Positions 8,070 to 16,271 of a stretch of 48,965 bases of DNA are shown in pieces (the first letter of the stretch is position 1; every line of letters begins with the position of its first letter). The notes beneath the pieces are model-generated. The model was not told the origin of the DNA, searched no databases, and saw only the letters and a program-made list of their open reading frames with translations. Source of the stretch: Lachnospiraceae bacterium. GTDB taxonomy: Bacteria > Bacillota > Clostridia > Lachnospirales > Lachnospiraceae. The position numbers were made by a program, and so were the translations under genes. Location: contig CAAFTS010000022.1 in NCBI GenBank assembly GCA_900765975.1, positions 1 through 48,965 on the forward strand. Direction: 5' to 3'.

Positions 8070-10670
8070 TTAAAATTCAATCATCACCTTAAATAAATCG
8101 CCATCCACATACAATTTGAATTTTCCTCCTTGCATCTCTGTCAAATCCCTTGCGATTGAAAGTCCCAAGCCACTTCCCTCGGTACTTCTCGACACATCTC
8201 CGCGAATAAACCGCTCTGTCAGTTCCTCTGCATCAATATTCAGTGGGTTTTCCGATACATTTTTCAGAGAAAATTCTACTCGTTTCTTCTCCGGATTTCC
8301 GCTGTCCTTTACACGCAGATCCGCATATACGCGGGTACCCGGCATCGCATATTTTGCCACATTATTAAAAATATTTTCCAGCACGCGCCACATTCGTCTA
8401 CCATCCACATGAACAATCGCCGGCTCTTCCGGAAGGGATGCTACAATCGTAAGATTCTTTGCCTCCATTTTCTCCGACATTTCTCCAATTGTCTGGTTTA
8501 CCATCTCTACCAGATTCACATCCATCATTTCCAGCGTAATATTACCACTGCTGACCTTCGATGCCTCTACCACATCTTCAGTCAACGTTTTTAATCGCTG
8601 TGCTTTTGCCTCCAACACCTCCAGATAACCTTGTATCTTCGGATCCTCTGGTTCTTCCCGCTTCAGCAAGTCTACATAATTGATAATCGATGTCAGCGGT
8701 GTCTTAATATCATGAGACACATTTGTAATCAAATCCGTCTTCAGCCGTTCTCCTTTTACCGCCGCTTCCAACGCTTTATTCAAACCATCCCCTATCGTAT
8801 TCACCAATTCAGCCATTTCCCGGCTCTCACCATGCATCTTTTCAACCTGAATCTGGTAATCTACATTTCCGGAAGCAATTTTTTCAATTCCTTTTTGAAT
8901 TTTATTTTTTTCAATCGCTCCCCGAACTCCTACATAAAATGCCAACAGATCAACTGCTAGTGTTAGAATCATAAAGAATGCGTTTCCACTGGTAATCAAT
9001 GCCAGCCAATGTACCGCAACAAAACAAACAATTACAATGACCGTGCGCAGACACACGTTTCGATGCATCCAAACTTCCTTAAATTTCTGATACAGCCAGA
9101 AAATCACACTGTTTTTCCAAATTGTTTTTCCTTTGATCCGACGCACCAGGCTCAAATAACCAATCAAGAATAATACTGCTGTCAATCCCGTGTAGATTGC
9201 AATAATCGCAACATCTACAACAGACATCGTAAACATATAATACACCTGACCGGTATGGAAATGATATTCTGCATACGACATTTCTTGATAGCCGATTCCG
9301 TTCCAGCTCATCCCCAAAAACCATGTCATCGCCAACCATGGAACAATAACTGCTGCCGCTCCCAATGCTGTTTTCCATCGGTCATATCCGTTGAGGTGCA
9401 GCAGCTCATCTTCCGGACGTCGACCTGCACAAACGGTCAGCCACACAAGTGAAATAAGAAGGACGACTGTTCCTAAAATCACAAAGACAAATGCGGATGC
9501 CAGATATGGAGCATATTTTCCGTATTCCTTTTCTCCTGTATAGAACAAATCCTGAATCGGATATTTTGTGTCTACTGCTGCCACAAATACATACTGTTCG
9601 CTATCACCTTTATAGCCGTCTATTAAACTTTTCCAATCTGACGCAGATACTTCCATATTAGATTCAAAATCTGCCAGTTTCGGTTTTACGATCACGTATT
9701 TTCCAAGCGCTTTCATTGCCTCTATACTTGTTTCCAGCTTTCCATAATCTGCATAGGCGCTTTGATTTGTGTATACCTTTTTATTGTCAACATCTGCCAT
9801 CAAATACTGTAAGTTTGTATTTCCTTCTGCCCAGATACTTTCATCTTCCTGATACACAGTTAAATCATTATCAACGGAAGTTAATGTAAATTCCAGTGCC
9901 TGAAATACTTCTTCTAATTTTCCATTTAATTCTGGCCTTTGATTCACCACTTCCAAGACATTGCTTGCGCCCTGCGGAGTTTTCAGTTCTTCGATTCCAC
10001 TTTGGAATGGCCAAAATTCTCGATAGAGTACTTTTCCTTCTGAATCTTGGATCAGCAAATTCTCACCATAGTAATCCATAGAGGAAAAACCATTTTTCAA
10101 CATTTCAATCATCATACCGTTCCATGTTGTTTCACTATGTGAGTTTTCCTCATCCTGAATCCTCTCAATCTGCAGGTCTCCGTTTTTTAGTAAACTCTCA
10201 AACTCCTCCAAATAGTAATAATGATACGTTCCATCTGTGTTCTCACAGACAACAATATCTGTGTCCTTATTTTCACCGGACACATACTGCCTGCCCCAAT
10301 CACCTAATTCCTCCAATGTGTAGGCAAGACCGGAAATGTTTTTTCCTGTGATTTTTCTATTTTCTTCATATTTTAGTACGTCTACAATCCGATTTGGATC
10401 ATAGGTTCCGTCTTCTGTTTCAATTCTTTTTCTTGCAGTAATCTCATCCAGAACATTATAAATTGCATCCTGCATACGACTTGCAAATACGGCCGAATCT
10501 TCATAACTTTGTGCTTGAAACTGCACAATCTCACTGGAACTGACATTTCCCTCGCCTTGATAACCAATCAGTAAAACAGCATTCAGACTCAGGATAATCG
10601 CAGATACGATCGCCGTTCCTGTCAGTATCGCTTTTGCAAGCGTGCTTCGGTACCATTTTTTCATACTCAA
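8070..10670 (-). CDS. Large membrane sensor histidine kinase
   Basis: This is the kinase of a two-component system, 866 residues. One membrane segment near residues 14-36 is followed by about 350 extracellular residues of unrecognised fold, then a group of membrane segments (about 388-413, 436-454, 478-508, 540-560, 563-582), a HAMP-like stretch (about 583-640), the HisKA box with the phospho-acceptor H653 in NVSHDIKTPLTSI, and a HATPase domain with N-box NIFNNVAKYA and GSGLGLSIARDL. The start at 10670 lies 4 bp after the stop of its response regulator, so the two are coupled. The extracellular part and multi-pass region suggest envelope sensing; the stimulus is unknown. Confidence 0.94.
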   Translation of the reverse strand: MSMKKWYRSTLAKAILTGTAIVSAIILSLNAVLLIGYQGEGNVSSSEIVQFQAQSYEDSAVFASRMQDAIYNVLDEITARKRIETEDGTYDPNRIVDVLKYEENRKITGKNISGLAYTLEELGDWGRQYVSGENKDTDIVVCENTDGTYHYYYLEEFESLLKNGDLQIERIQDEENSHSETTWNGMMIEMLKNGFSSMDYYGENLLIQDSEGKVLYREFWPFQSGIEELKTPQGASNVLEVVNQRPELNGKLEEVFQALEFTLTSVDNDLTVYQEDESIWAEGNTNLQYLMADVDNKKVYTNQSAYADYGKLETSIEAMKALGKYVIVKPKLADFESNMEVSASDWKSLIDGYKGDSEQYVFVAAVDTKYPIQDLFYTGEKEYGKYAPYLASAFVFVILGTVVLLISLVWLTVCAGRRPEDELLHLNGYDRWKTALGAAAVIVPWLAMTWFLGMSWNGIGYQEMSYAEYHFHTGQVYYMFTMSVVDVAIIAIYTGLTAVLFLIGYLSLVRRIKGKTIWKNSVIFWLYQKFKEVWMHRNVCLRTVIVIVCFVAVHWLALITSGNAFFMILTLAVDLLAFYVGVRGAIEKNKIQKGIEKIASGNVDYQIQVEKMHGESREMAELVNTIGDGLNKALEAAVKGERLKTDLITNVSHDIKTPLTSIINYVDLLKREEPEDPKIQGYLEVLEAKAQRLKTLTEDVVEASKVSSGNITLEMMDVNLVEMVNQTIGEMSEKMEAKNLTIVASLPEEPAIVHVDGRRMWRVLENIFNNVAKYAMPGTRVYADLRVKDSGNPEKKRVEFSLKNVSENPLNIDAEELTERFIRGDVSRSTEGSGLGLSIARDLTEMQGGKFKLYVDGDLFKVMIEF

Positions 10671-10674
10671 TCAC

Positions 10675-11373
10675 CTATCCATTTTTCTCAATCTTATATC
10701 CGACGCCCCAAACAACCTTCAGATACCGAGGGTCCTTCGGATTAATCTCTATCTTTTCCCGGATATGACGGATATGTACTGCTACAGTGTTATCCGCCCC
10801 AATCGCATCCTCATTCCAAATCGATTCATAAATCTGATTAATAGAAAATACTCTCCCTTGATTCTTCATTAACAATAATAAGATGTTATATTCAATTGGT
10901 GTTAATTTTACACTTTCTCCATCTACAGTCACTTCTTTCAGATCATCGTTGATCCGCAGACCACCAACTTCATAAATCTGATCCGATGTCTCCTTTGCAG
11001 TTCCGCCCAGCTGGGTATAGCGACGCAGTTGAGACTTTACCCTTGCGATTAACTCCAACGGATTAAACGGCTTTGTCACATAATCATCGGCTCCTACATT
11101 CAATCCCAAAATCTTATCCACATCTTCTGACTTTGCCGACAAAATAATAATCGGAATGCTGTGCTTTTCCCGAATCTTCAATGTCGTCCGGATTCCATCC
11201 AGCTTCGGCATCATCACATCCAAAATCAACAGATGTACTTCTTCTGTCTCCAATATCTTCAATGCCTGCTCCCCATCATACGCCTTCAAGATATGATAGC
11301 CTTCCTGACTAAGATATATTTCAATCGCCTCTACTATTGCCTTGTCATCATCACAAACTAATATATTGTACAT
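10675..11373 (-). CDS. OmpR/PhoB-family response regulator
   Basis: A 232-residue DNA-binding response regulator. The receiver has the acidic pair in VCDDDKA (residues 7-10), the phospho-acceptor D52 in LILDVMMPKLDG, and the conserved lysine in YVTKPFNPLEL. The C-terminal winged-helix domain (about 130-232) has EYNILLLLMKNQGRVFS and the recognition segment VAVHIRHIREKI, followed by VVWGVGYKIE. The start follows GGGAGGTGATGAGAA. It is the first gene of a two-gene operon with the large histidine kinase. A minus-strand TATACT near 11395 may be its promoter, with a poor -35 that would suit an activated or autoregulated promoter. Overall it resembles VanR-type regulators. Confidence 0.96.
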   Translation of the reverse strand: MYNILVCDDDKAIVEAIEIYLSQEGYHILKAYDGEQALKILETEEVHLLILDVMMPKLDGIRTTLKIREKHSIPIIILSAKSEDVDKILGLNVGADDYVTKPFNPLELIARVKSQLRRYTQLGGTAKETSDQIYEVGGLRINDDLKEVTVDGESVKLTPIEYNILLLLMKNQGRVFSINQIYESIWNEDAIGADNTVAVHIRHIREKIEINPKDPRYLKVVWGVGYKIEKNG

Positions 11374-11522
11374 TTCTCATCACCTCCCTTACAGTATACA
11401 TGATATCAATGAAATTTTAAGGAGGTTTAGGGAAAATCTTATGAATTTATTAATTTAGCTTTCTTTTTCTTATTAAAATGCATATATAATATAGATACTT
11501 ATTTTATGAAAGAAGTGTGTTT

Positions 11523-12482
11523 ATGAGTTTCAAAGGACTTGATGTCAGTAAATATCAAGGCACTATAGATTGGTCACAAGTAAAAGCAGCTGGCTATGAC
11601 TTCGCCATGCTCCGCGCCGGATATGGATTTAATACAATAGACCCGCAATTTCAAAGAAATGCCTCTGAATGTAATCGTCTGGGAATCCCCATCGGTGCCT
11701 ACTGGTTCTGCTACGCACTCAATCCCGCCATTGCTGTTCAAGAGGTCAACGGATGTCTGAATGCAATTTCCGGTTATCGACTGGATTATCCTGTTTGTTA
11801 CGATATCGAACAAGATTCCGTTAATTACGCCGCTCAAAATGGTGTTTCAATTACTCCATCTCTCGCGACTGATATCGTCACTGCCTTCTGTAACCATATC
11901 GAAGAACAAGGTTACTATGCCATGTTTTATACAAATAAGAACTTCCTAAATACCTATTTTCCTGCTGACTTCTCTTCGCACTTTGCACTTTGGTATGCCT
12001 ATTATACAAATACATTCGATGGTACGAATTGCGGAATCTGGCAGTACACAAATCAAGGACGTGTTCCCGGAATTTCAGGAAATGTGGATTTAGATATTGG
12101 ATTTATTGATTATCCTGCCGTTATCCGAAATGCCGGCTTGAATCATCTGGATGGCAGTATTCCTTCGCCGCCTCCAGATATAAATTATACTACCTATGTT
12201 ATCCAGCCCGGTGACACTTTAAGTGAAATTGCCCAAAGATTTGGCACTACCACACAAACGCTGGCACAGCTAAACGGTATTTCCAATCCAAATCTTATTT
12301 ATGCGGGAAACACCTTGAAAATTCCGGAAACTACTTCCCCGCGCTACTATACGATTCAACCGGGAGATACTTTAAGCGGAATTGCCCAGAAATTCGGTAC
12401 CACCGTTCAGGCGCTGGCACGAGCAAATGGAATTTCAGACCCCAACCTCATTTATGCAGGAAGAACCATTCAAATTCCATAA
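11523..12482 (+). CDS. GH25 lysozyme with two C-terminal LysM repeats
   Basis: This is a peptidoglycan muramidase, 319 residues from ATG 11523. I prefer that ATG over the GTG two codons upstream because AAAGAAG lies at a normal distance. The GH25 domain (about 1-205) shows [13 protein letters not shown], the DxE catalytic pair in VCYDIEQD, and GNVDLDIGF. Two LysM modules of about 44 residues follow a short proline-rich linker, each opening with QPGDTLS and ending with NLIYAG and an IP pair; they bind the glycan strand. There is no signal peptide, so export would need lysis, a holin-like route or a non-classical path. TATAAT at 11485-11490 is a possible -10. No phage genes surround it. Confidence 0.94.
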   Translation: MSFKGLDVSKYQGTIDWSQVKAAGYDFAMLRAGYGFNTIDPQFQRNASECNRLGIPIGAYWFCYALNPAIAVQEVNGCLNAISGYRLDYPVCYDIEQDSVNYAAQNGVSITPSLATDIVTAFCNHIEEQGYYAMFYTNKNFLNTYFPADFSSHFALWYAYYTNTFDGTNCGIWQYTNQGRVPGISGNVDLDIGFIDYPAVIRNAGLNHLDGSIPSPPPDINYTTYVIQPGDTLSEIAQRFGTTTQTLAQLNGISNPNLIYAGNTLKIPETTSPRYYTIQPGDTLSGIAQKFGTTVQALARANGISDPNLIYAGRTIQIP

Positions 12483-12572
12483 TTGGAACTTTTTTAGAAA
12501 AAACAAAGATTCTTTCTTTTAGCTTAATAAATCTGACATACTTTGAACACAATTTCTGGATATACTAATTAT

Positions 12573-12724
12573 CAGATAGTTGATAAGACAACTATCTCCC
12601 CCCTCATAAACGTGAACCCACTCCGGGGAACACACCCCGGAGCCTCACGTAACTCTCATTCCTTTGTATAATTATAGAACAACAAAAAAACTCGCACCTT
12701 TGTAAAAAGGCTTGCGAGTTTTTG
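12573..12724 (+). ncRNA. Structured RNA element, copy 1 of a tandem pair (candidate small RNA)
   Basis: This is the first of two related non-coding elements with a 261-bp period. A conserved block with TATACT (12561-12566) precedes a perfect 9-bp hairpin (12574-12582 with 12589-12597, loop ATAAGA). An unpaired run of six C and CTCATAAA follows. A second hairpin (outer stem 12610-12615 with 12645-12650, inner GC stem 12621-12628 with 12635-12642) comes next, then the conserved CTCTCATTCCTTT, then a strong terminator. The sequence of hairpin 2 differs between copies while pairing is kept, which argues for a functional RNA. The built-in -10 and own terminator favour an independent small RNA; a leader or riboswitch for the downstream permease is the alternative. 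I recognise no known family. Confidence 0.6.
12684..12724 (+). terminator. Terminator of RNA element copy 1
   Basis: AACTCGCA (12689-12696) pairs with TGCGAGTT (12713-12720). An inner CCTT/AAGG extends the stem, and TTTTTGCG follows. An A-run on the left side makes it potentially bidirectional. Confidence 0.8.
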
Positions 12725-12832
12725 CGTTGTTTCTTATTTATTTTTTCTTGGAGTTTAGATTTTGATAATATTTTTTTCTTTTCTTTTATTGTTACAACAT
12801 ATTTTAGACACATTTATTGGATATACTAATCT

Positions 12833-12975
12833 CAGATAGTTGATAAGACAACTATCTCCCCCCTCATAAAGTATTGACATCCAGGGGGAAACCTCCGGAT
12901 GTCGCACTTTACTCTCATTCCTTTAGATAACTATAAAAACAACGAAACCCGTTAGCCAATGGTTAACGGGTTTTC
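12833..12975 (+). ncRNA. Structured RNA element, copy 2 of a tandem pair (candidate small RNA)
   Basis: Second copy. TATACT is at 12822-12827, and the identical 9-bp hairpin is at 12834-12842 with 12849-12857. The same C-run and CTCATAAA follow. Hairpin 2 here has a different sequence but the same layout: outer AAAGT (12868-12872) with ACTTT (12906-12910), middle GACATCC (12876-12882) with GGATGTC (12897-12903), and an inner G-rich/C-rich stem. CTCTCATTCCTTT is kept, then a 12-bp terminator. The compensating change of the outer stem between copies is good evidence for pairing. The C-rich and CCTTT single-stranded parts could pair with Shine-Dalgarno sequences of target mRNAs, which is inference. 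The permease start lies about 50 bp past the terminator. Confidence 0.6.
12946..12975 (+). terminator. Terminator of RNA element copy 2
   Basis: A 12-bp stem (12946-12957 with 12961-12972, one G-T wobble) with loop AAT is followed by TTTTCG. It ends the second RNA element before the permease gene. Confidence 0.82.
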
Positions 12976-13024
12976 GCTATATACTTTTTGTGATAGAATA
13001 GTGACATATAACGAGGTGATTGAT

Positions 13025-13867
13025 ATGATAATTGATTTAATTACAGATGCCGCAATCGACAGTCTACGACTTTTTCCCTTTCTCTTTCTTGCTTTTTTCA
13101 TATTGGAGCTGCTGGAAAAGTATTCTGGGCACTTAAATCAGACAATGCTGGTCCGCTTTCGGAAGGCCGGCCCGCTTCTCGGTGGATTGCTCGGCTGCAT
13201 CCCTGAATGTGGAATTCCAGTACTTGGAGCAAACCTTTTTGCATCCTCTCTGATTTCTCCGGGTACATTACTGGCGGTTTTTCTTTCCTCTTCTGACGAA
13301 GCTATCTTGATTTTGCTTGGTATGCCGGAAAAATCAGATATTATCCCAGCTTTACTTATGTGCCAAGGAATCATTGCAATTGTTTGCGGATATCTTGTTG
13401 ATTTTTTCTTCGCCAAACATTTTGAAACTGCAGAAGACGCCAATCCTTTAGAGCATCATACGGGCTGCTGCCACCACCATCACAACATCTTTGTGCATGC
13501 ACTGCAGCATACCTTTAACTTGTTCTTCTATATTTTTATATTCAATCTGGCGTTGAATCTGTTATTAAATTTGATTGGATTTACAAAACTGGCTTCTCTT
13601 CTATTGAAGAATTCTATTTTCCAACCAATCCTTACTGCAGTGATCGGATTGATTCCAAACTGTGCTGCATCAATTTTACTTACGCAACTTTTTGGAGAAG
13701 GAATTTTAAGTTTTGCATCCCTTGTTTCCGGTCTTTGCGCAAGCACCGGTCTTGGTTTATTTGTTTTATTTAAAACATGTCATGACAAAAAACGTCTGTT
13801 TAAAATACTGGGAACTTTATGGGGCTTCTCTGCGTCAGCCGGTATCATTCTGTCCATTTTATTTTAA
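13025..13867 (+). CDS. Putative 10-TM heavy-metal (manganese/arsenic-type) permease
   Basis: A polytopic membrane protein of 280 residues from ATG 13025, which has GAGGTGA at proper spacing. An in-frame start at 12959 lies inside a terminator stem and is rejected. It matches the ArsP-like 10-TM family (DUF2899), often labelled putative manganese transporter. Two related halves each carry a polar signature: GCIPECGIP in the first half and GLIPNCAAS in the second. A histidine/cysteine cluster, HHTGCCHHHH (about residues 144-153), sits in the central loop and is a likely metal site. Substrate and direction are not readable. A possible promoter with TAGAAT lies near 12994. Its stop overlaps that of the convergent MATE gene by 4 bp. 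Confidence 0.8.
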   Translation: MIIDLITDAAIDSLRLFPFLFLAFFILELLEKYSGHLNQTMLVRFRKAGPLLGGLLGCIPECGIPVLGANLFASSLISPGTLLAVFLSSSDEAILILLGMPEKSDIIPALLMCQGIIAIVCGYLVDFFFAKHFETAEDANPLEHHTGCCHHHHNIFVHALQHTFNLFFYIFIFNLALNLLLNLIGFTKLASLLLKNSIFQPILTAVIGLIPNCAASILLTQLFGEGILSFASLVSGLCASTGLGLFVLFKTCHDKKRLFKILGTLWGFSASAGIILSILF

Positions 13868-15243
13868 TCCTGTACATTTAAAAATTTCTTTTTCACGCGT
13901 TTCCGTACAAAGTAATAGCAGATTACCTGCAAGATAATTGTCACAAGCCAAGATGCCGGATACGAAATAAACAAAACGTCCAGTGCACGATGTTTCGGGA
14001 AAATCAAATATATCCATACAACTCTGGTTCCCACTGTTCCGATTACAGATAATAACATCGGCACTGCCGAATACCCCATCCCTCTTAACGCTCCCGGAAA
14101 CAGATCCATCAGTCCGCACATAAAATAGGTCACTGTTGTATACAGCAAAATTTCCATTCCACATTGGATCACGGCCTGATCTGATGTATATATCTTTAAC
14201 AGTTCCGGTCCAAATACATAGGAACTTCCTCCCAGTATCACCGAAACAACAACGGATAATAAAATACAATTTCGAAGAACCTTATCCATTCTCTTCCATT
14301 TTCCAACCCCATAATTTTGGCTGGTAAAACTCATACATGCCTGTGTGATCGAATTTACTGAAGCAAACAAAAAACCAAAAATATTGTTGGCTGCTGTATA
14401 GCCTGCCATTGCTACAGAACCAAATGAGTTTACTGAAGACTGTAACAATACATTGGAAAAATTAATTACTGTACTCTGGATTCCAGCCGGAATTCCTACC
14501 TGAAAAATCTGTTTCAGATAATCCCACTTCAGCATCATTTTTGAAAAACGTAATTGATAACAACTATCTGTCTTATACAAACAACGTAATACCAAAACAC
14601 AGGAAATCATCTGTGCGATCACCGTTGCAATCGCAACTCCGGCAACTCCCATATGAAATACAATTACCAGAACTAAATTTAATAGTGCATTTGTAATTCC
14701 TGCCACGATCAAAAACATCAGTGGTCGTTTTGTATCTCCAACAGCTCTTAGGATTGCTGCGCCGTAATTATACATCATAAAAAAGGGCATTCCCGAAAAG
14801 TAAATTCTCATATAAAGCGTAGATTGTTCGATTACATCTGCCGGCGTGTCCATCAATTCCAGAGCCCCTCTTGAAAACAGAAGGCCTACAAATACCATAA
14901 CGACTCCGCTAATCAACGCAAATGTGATTGCTGTATGTACTGTTTCTGACATTTCTCTTTCGCGATTTGCAGCATAGAAACGTGCGGCCAAAACATTTGC
15001 GCCAAGAGAAACTCCAATAAATAAATTGGTAAAAACATTGATCAATGCTGTTGTAGAACCAACCGCTGCTAACGCATGACTTCCTGTAAATCTTCCGACA
15101 ACGATAATATCAACTGCATTAAACAACAATTGTAAAATACCGGACAACATCAGTGGTATGGAAAATGAAATTAATTTATCCATAACCGAGCCATTACACA
15201 TATCGATTTCATATCGATTTTTCTTTTGTTTTGATAAACTCAC
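13864..15243 (-). CDS. MATE-family multidrug/organic cation efflux transporter
   Basis: A 459-residue polytopic protein of the MATE family, exporting organic cations or drugs in exchange for Na+ or H+. There are about 12 membrane segments. Typical features are LISFSIPLMLSGILQLLFNAVDIIVVGRF near the start (seen as FSIPLMLSG and VDIIVVGRF), AVGSTTALINVF, and in the second half VGIPAGIQSTVINFSN and PGALRGMGYSAVPM. The start codon is GTG at 15243 after GGGGGAATGTAAA. Substrate cannot be told. It stands alone, preceded by the terminator of the radical-type dehydratase operon, and it ends convergently with the metal permease, sharing a 4-bp TTAA at both stops. Confidence 0.95.
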   Translation of the reverse strand: MSLSKQKKNRYEIDMCNGSVMDKLISFSIPLMLSGILQLLFNAVDIIVVGRFTGSHALAAVGSTTALINVFTNLFIGVSLGANVLAARFYAANREREMSETVHTAITFALISGVVMVFVGLLFSRGALELMDTPADVIEQSTLYMRIYFSGMPFFMMYNYGAAILRAVGDTKRPLMFLIVAGITNALLNLVLVIVFHMGVAGVAIATVIAQMISCVLVLRCLYKTDSCYQLRFSKMMLKWDYLKQIFQVGIPAGIQSTVINFSNVLLQSSVNSFGSVAMAGYTAANNIFGFLFASVNSITQACMSFTSQNYGVGKWKRMDKVLRNCILLSVVVSVILGGSSYVFGPELLKIYTSDQAVIQCGMEILLYTTVTYFMCGLMDLFPGALRGMGYSAVPMLLSVIGTVGTRVVWIYLIFPKHRALDVLFISYPASWLVTIILQVICYYFVRKRVKKKFLNVQD

Positions 15244-15312
15244 TTTACATTCCCCCTATTCTTTTAATTAAAAATTCATTCCTTATTTTTCTACCAACAT
15301 TATAGTATAGCG

Positions 15313-15364
15313 TAAAAAACCCCTAAATATAAGAGCTTTTTTAATTTTCTTATATTTAAGGGGC
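15313..15364 (-). terminator. Terminator of the CooC/dehydratase operon
   Basis: On the minus strand an 18-nt-class stem (15349-15363 with 15320-15333, ending in GGGG) is followed by TTTTTT. It lies 8 bp past the stop of the last operon gene. Confidence 0.88.
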
Positions 15365-15371
15365 TTCGCAT

Positions 15372-16085
15372 TTAATTTTGTTTTACTTCAAAATGTATTT
15401 TCCGCAATTCTTCTACATCATCACAAATCGGATGCAGCGGACACAGATCACAATCAAGAATAATGTTTTTCAAGATATGATCAAACGCATTGGTTATTTC
15501 ATCTACCTTTTTTCCTTGTTCGATCAGCTGCGATATCACGGGCAATTTCTCTGTTATAAATAGTACTTGCACATGTTTTACACCAAACTCTTTTTTGTAC
15601 TTATCAATAATCATATGTCCGATTGTCGAAAAATCTAAGCCGTTCTTTATCGCCTGCTTACTCACTCGCACTTGTTCTTTCTGTTCCATACTGGAAGAAA
15701 GCATCATATATCCCTTGGGAATCATTTTGAACCTTGCAAATTCCAGCTTTTTTATCTGTCTGTAGGCCTTATCTTGATTTTCTTCTGGTTCTATCTGCAA
15801 CCACGTAATCCTTGTAAACGGAACGTTGCTTTTTATTTCTTGCAAATCCGGTCCATACAGAAGAATCTTATCTTCTCCGACTACGTGTTCGTTCGATGTC
15901 ACTGCCTGGTAACAGGTAGCAGGCTCCATCCGGTCTCCTAATTCAAAAGCGACTTCATTGCGAAGAAGAAATTCATTTTCTGTTAACAGTGGCCACCGTT
16001 TTGCCGGTCTTTTACTCAAATCCTTTACGTGAAAAGGTGCCAGAATCTCTTCCGTTGTTTTAATTACTTTATCATATACCTGCAT
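15372..16085 (-). CDS. Truncated acetyl-CoA synthase (CdhC/AcsB)-like protein
   Basis: A 237-residue protein with no complete catalytic domain. From memory of CdhC, residues about 43-105 follow the family's segment FELG...DGKV..GPD (here AFELGDRM, GEDKILLYGPDLQEI). Residues 135-205 follow the next segment (RVSKQAI, IIDKYKKEFGVKHVQVLFIT). The C-terminal CDLCPLHPIC falls where CdhC binds its [4Fe-4S] cluster. The protein then ends, so the fourth cluster cysteine and the CxC nickel site of true acetyl-CoA synthase are missing. It is therefore not an acetyl-CoA synthase; a cluster carrier or assembly partner is possible. It is the last gene of the operon, 2 bp after the small membrane protein. 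Confidence 0.6.
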   Translation of the reverse strand: MQVYDKVIKTTEEILAPFHVKDLSKRPAKRWPLLTENEFLLRNEVAFELGDRMEPATCYQAVTSNEHVVGEDKILLYGPDLQEIKSNVPFTRITWLQIEPEENQDKAYRQIKKLEFARFKMIPKGYMMLSSSMEQKEQVRVSKQAIKNGLDFSTIGHMIIDKYKKEFGVKHVQVLFITEKLPVISQLIEQGKKVDEITNAFDHILKNIILDCDLCPLHPICDDVEELRKIHFEVKQN

Positions 16086-16087
16086 TA

Positions 16088-16255
16088 TTAAATATGATCC
16101 TCTACCTTCTTAGACTCATGATATTTTGCCAGTTTATCATAGATAAACTCTACCAATTTGGAATCTGCATTTGTCATATAAACTGCAAACAACAGGCCAA
16201 GAACTGCTGCAAGAATCATAAATACTTTAAAAATAAATTTGAATGCTTTTTTCAT
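16088..16255 (-). CDS. Small single-pass membrane protein in the dehydratase operon
   Basis: A 55-residue protein from ATG 16255, chosen because AAAGGAG lies 8 bp upstream; a longer in-frame start at 16315 would run into the preceding gene. It has a basic N-terminus (MKKAFKFIFK), one membrane segment (about residues 9-27, FKVFMILAAVLGLLFAVYM) and a charged tail (KLAKYHESKKVEDHI). I recognise no family. It sits 16 bp after the activator gene and 2 bp before the CdhC-like gene, so it is surely cotranscribed. It may anchor part of the system to the membrane, which is inference. Confidence 0.75.
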   Translation of the reverse strand: MKKAFKFIFKVFMILAAVLGLLFAVYMTNADSKLVEFIYDKLAKYHESKKVEDHI

Positions 16256-16271
16256 GAAAAGCGCTCCTTTC

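Noticed and set aside
12604..12813. Minus-strand open frame of 69 codons across RNA element copy 1
   Set aside because: It spans the hairpins and terminator, is Lys/Gln-rich in the AT-rich part and has no ribosome site.
12541..12975. yybP-ykoY manganese riboswitch or czcD nickel/cobalt riboswitch for the tandem elements
   Set aside because: I could not find the GGGGAGUAG-type or four-way junction motifs that I recall for these families on either strand; a covariance-model search would settle it.
12959..13024. Upstream start for the metal permease at 12959
   Set aside because: It would begin within the terminator stem of RNA element 2, and ATG 13025 has a good ribosome site and starts the first membrane helix properly.
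13864..13867. 4-bp overlap of the permease and MATE stops as a special regulatory overlap
   Set aside because: Convergent TTAA overlaps of this size are common and need no special explanation.
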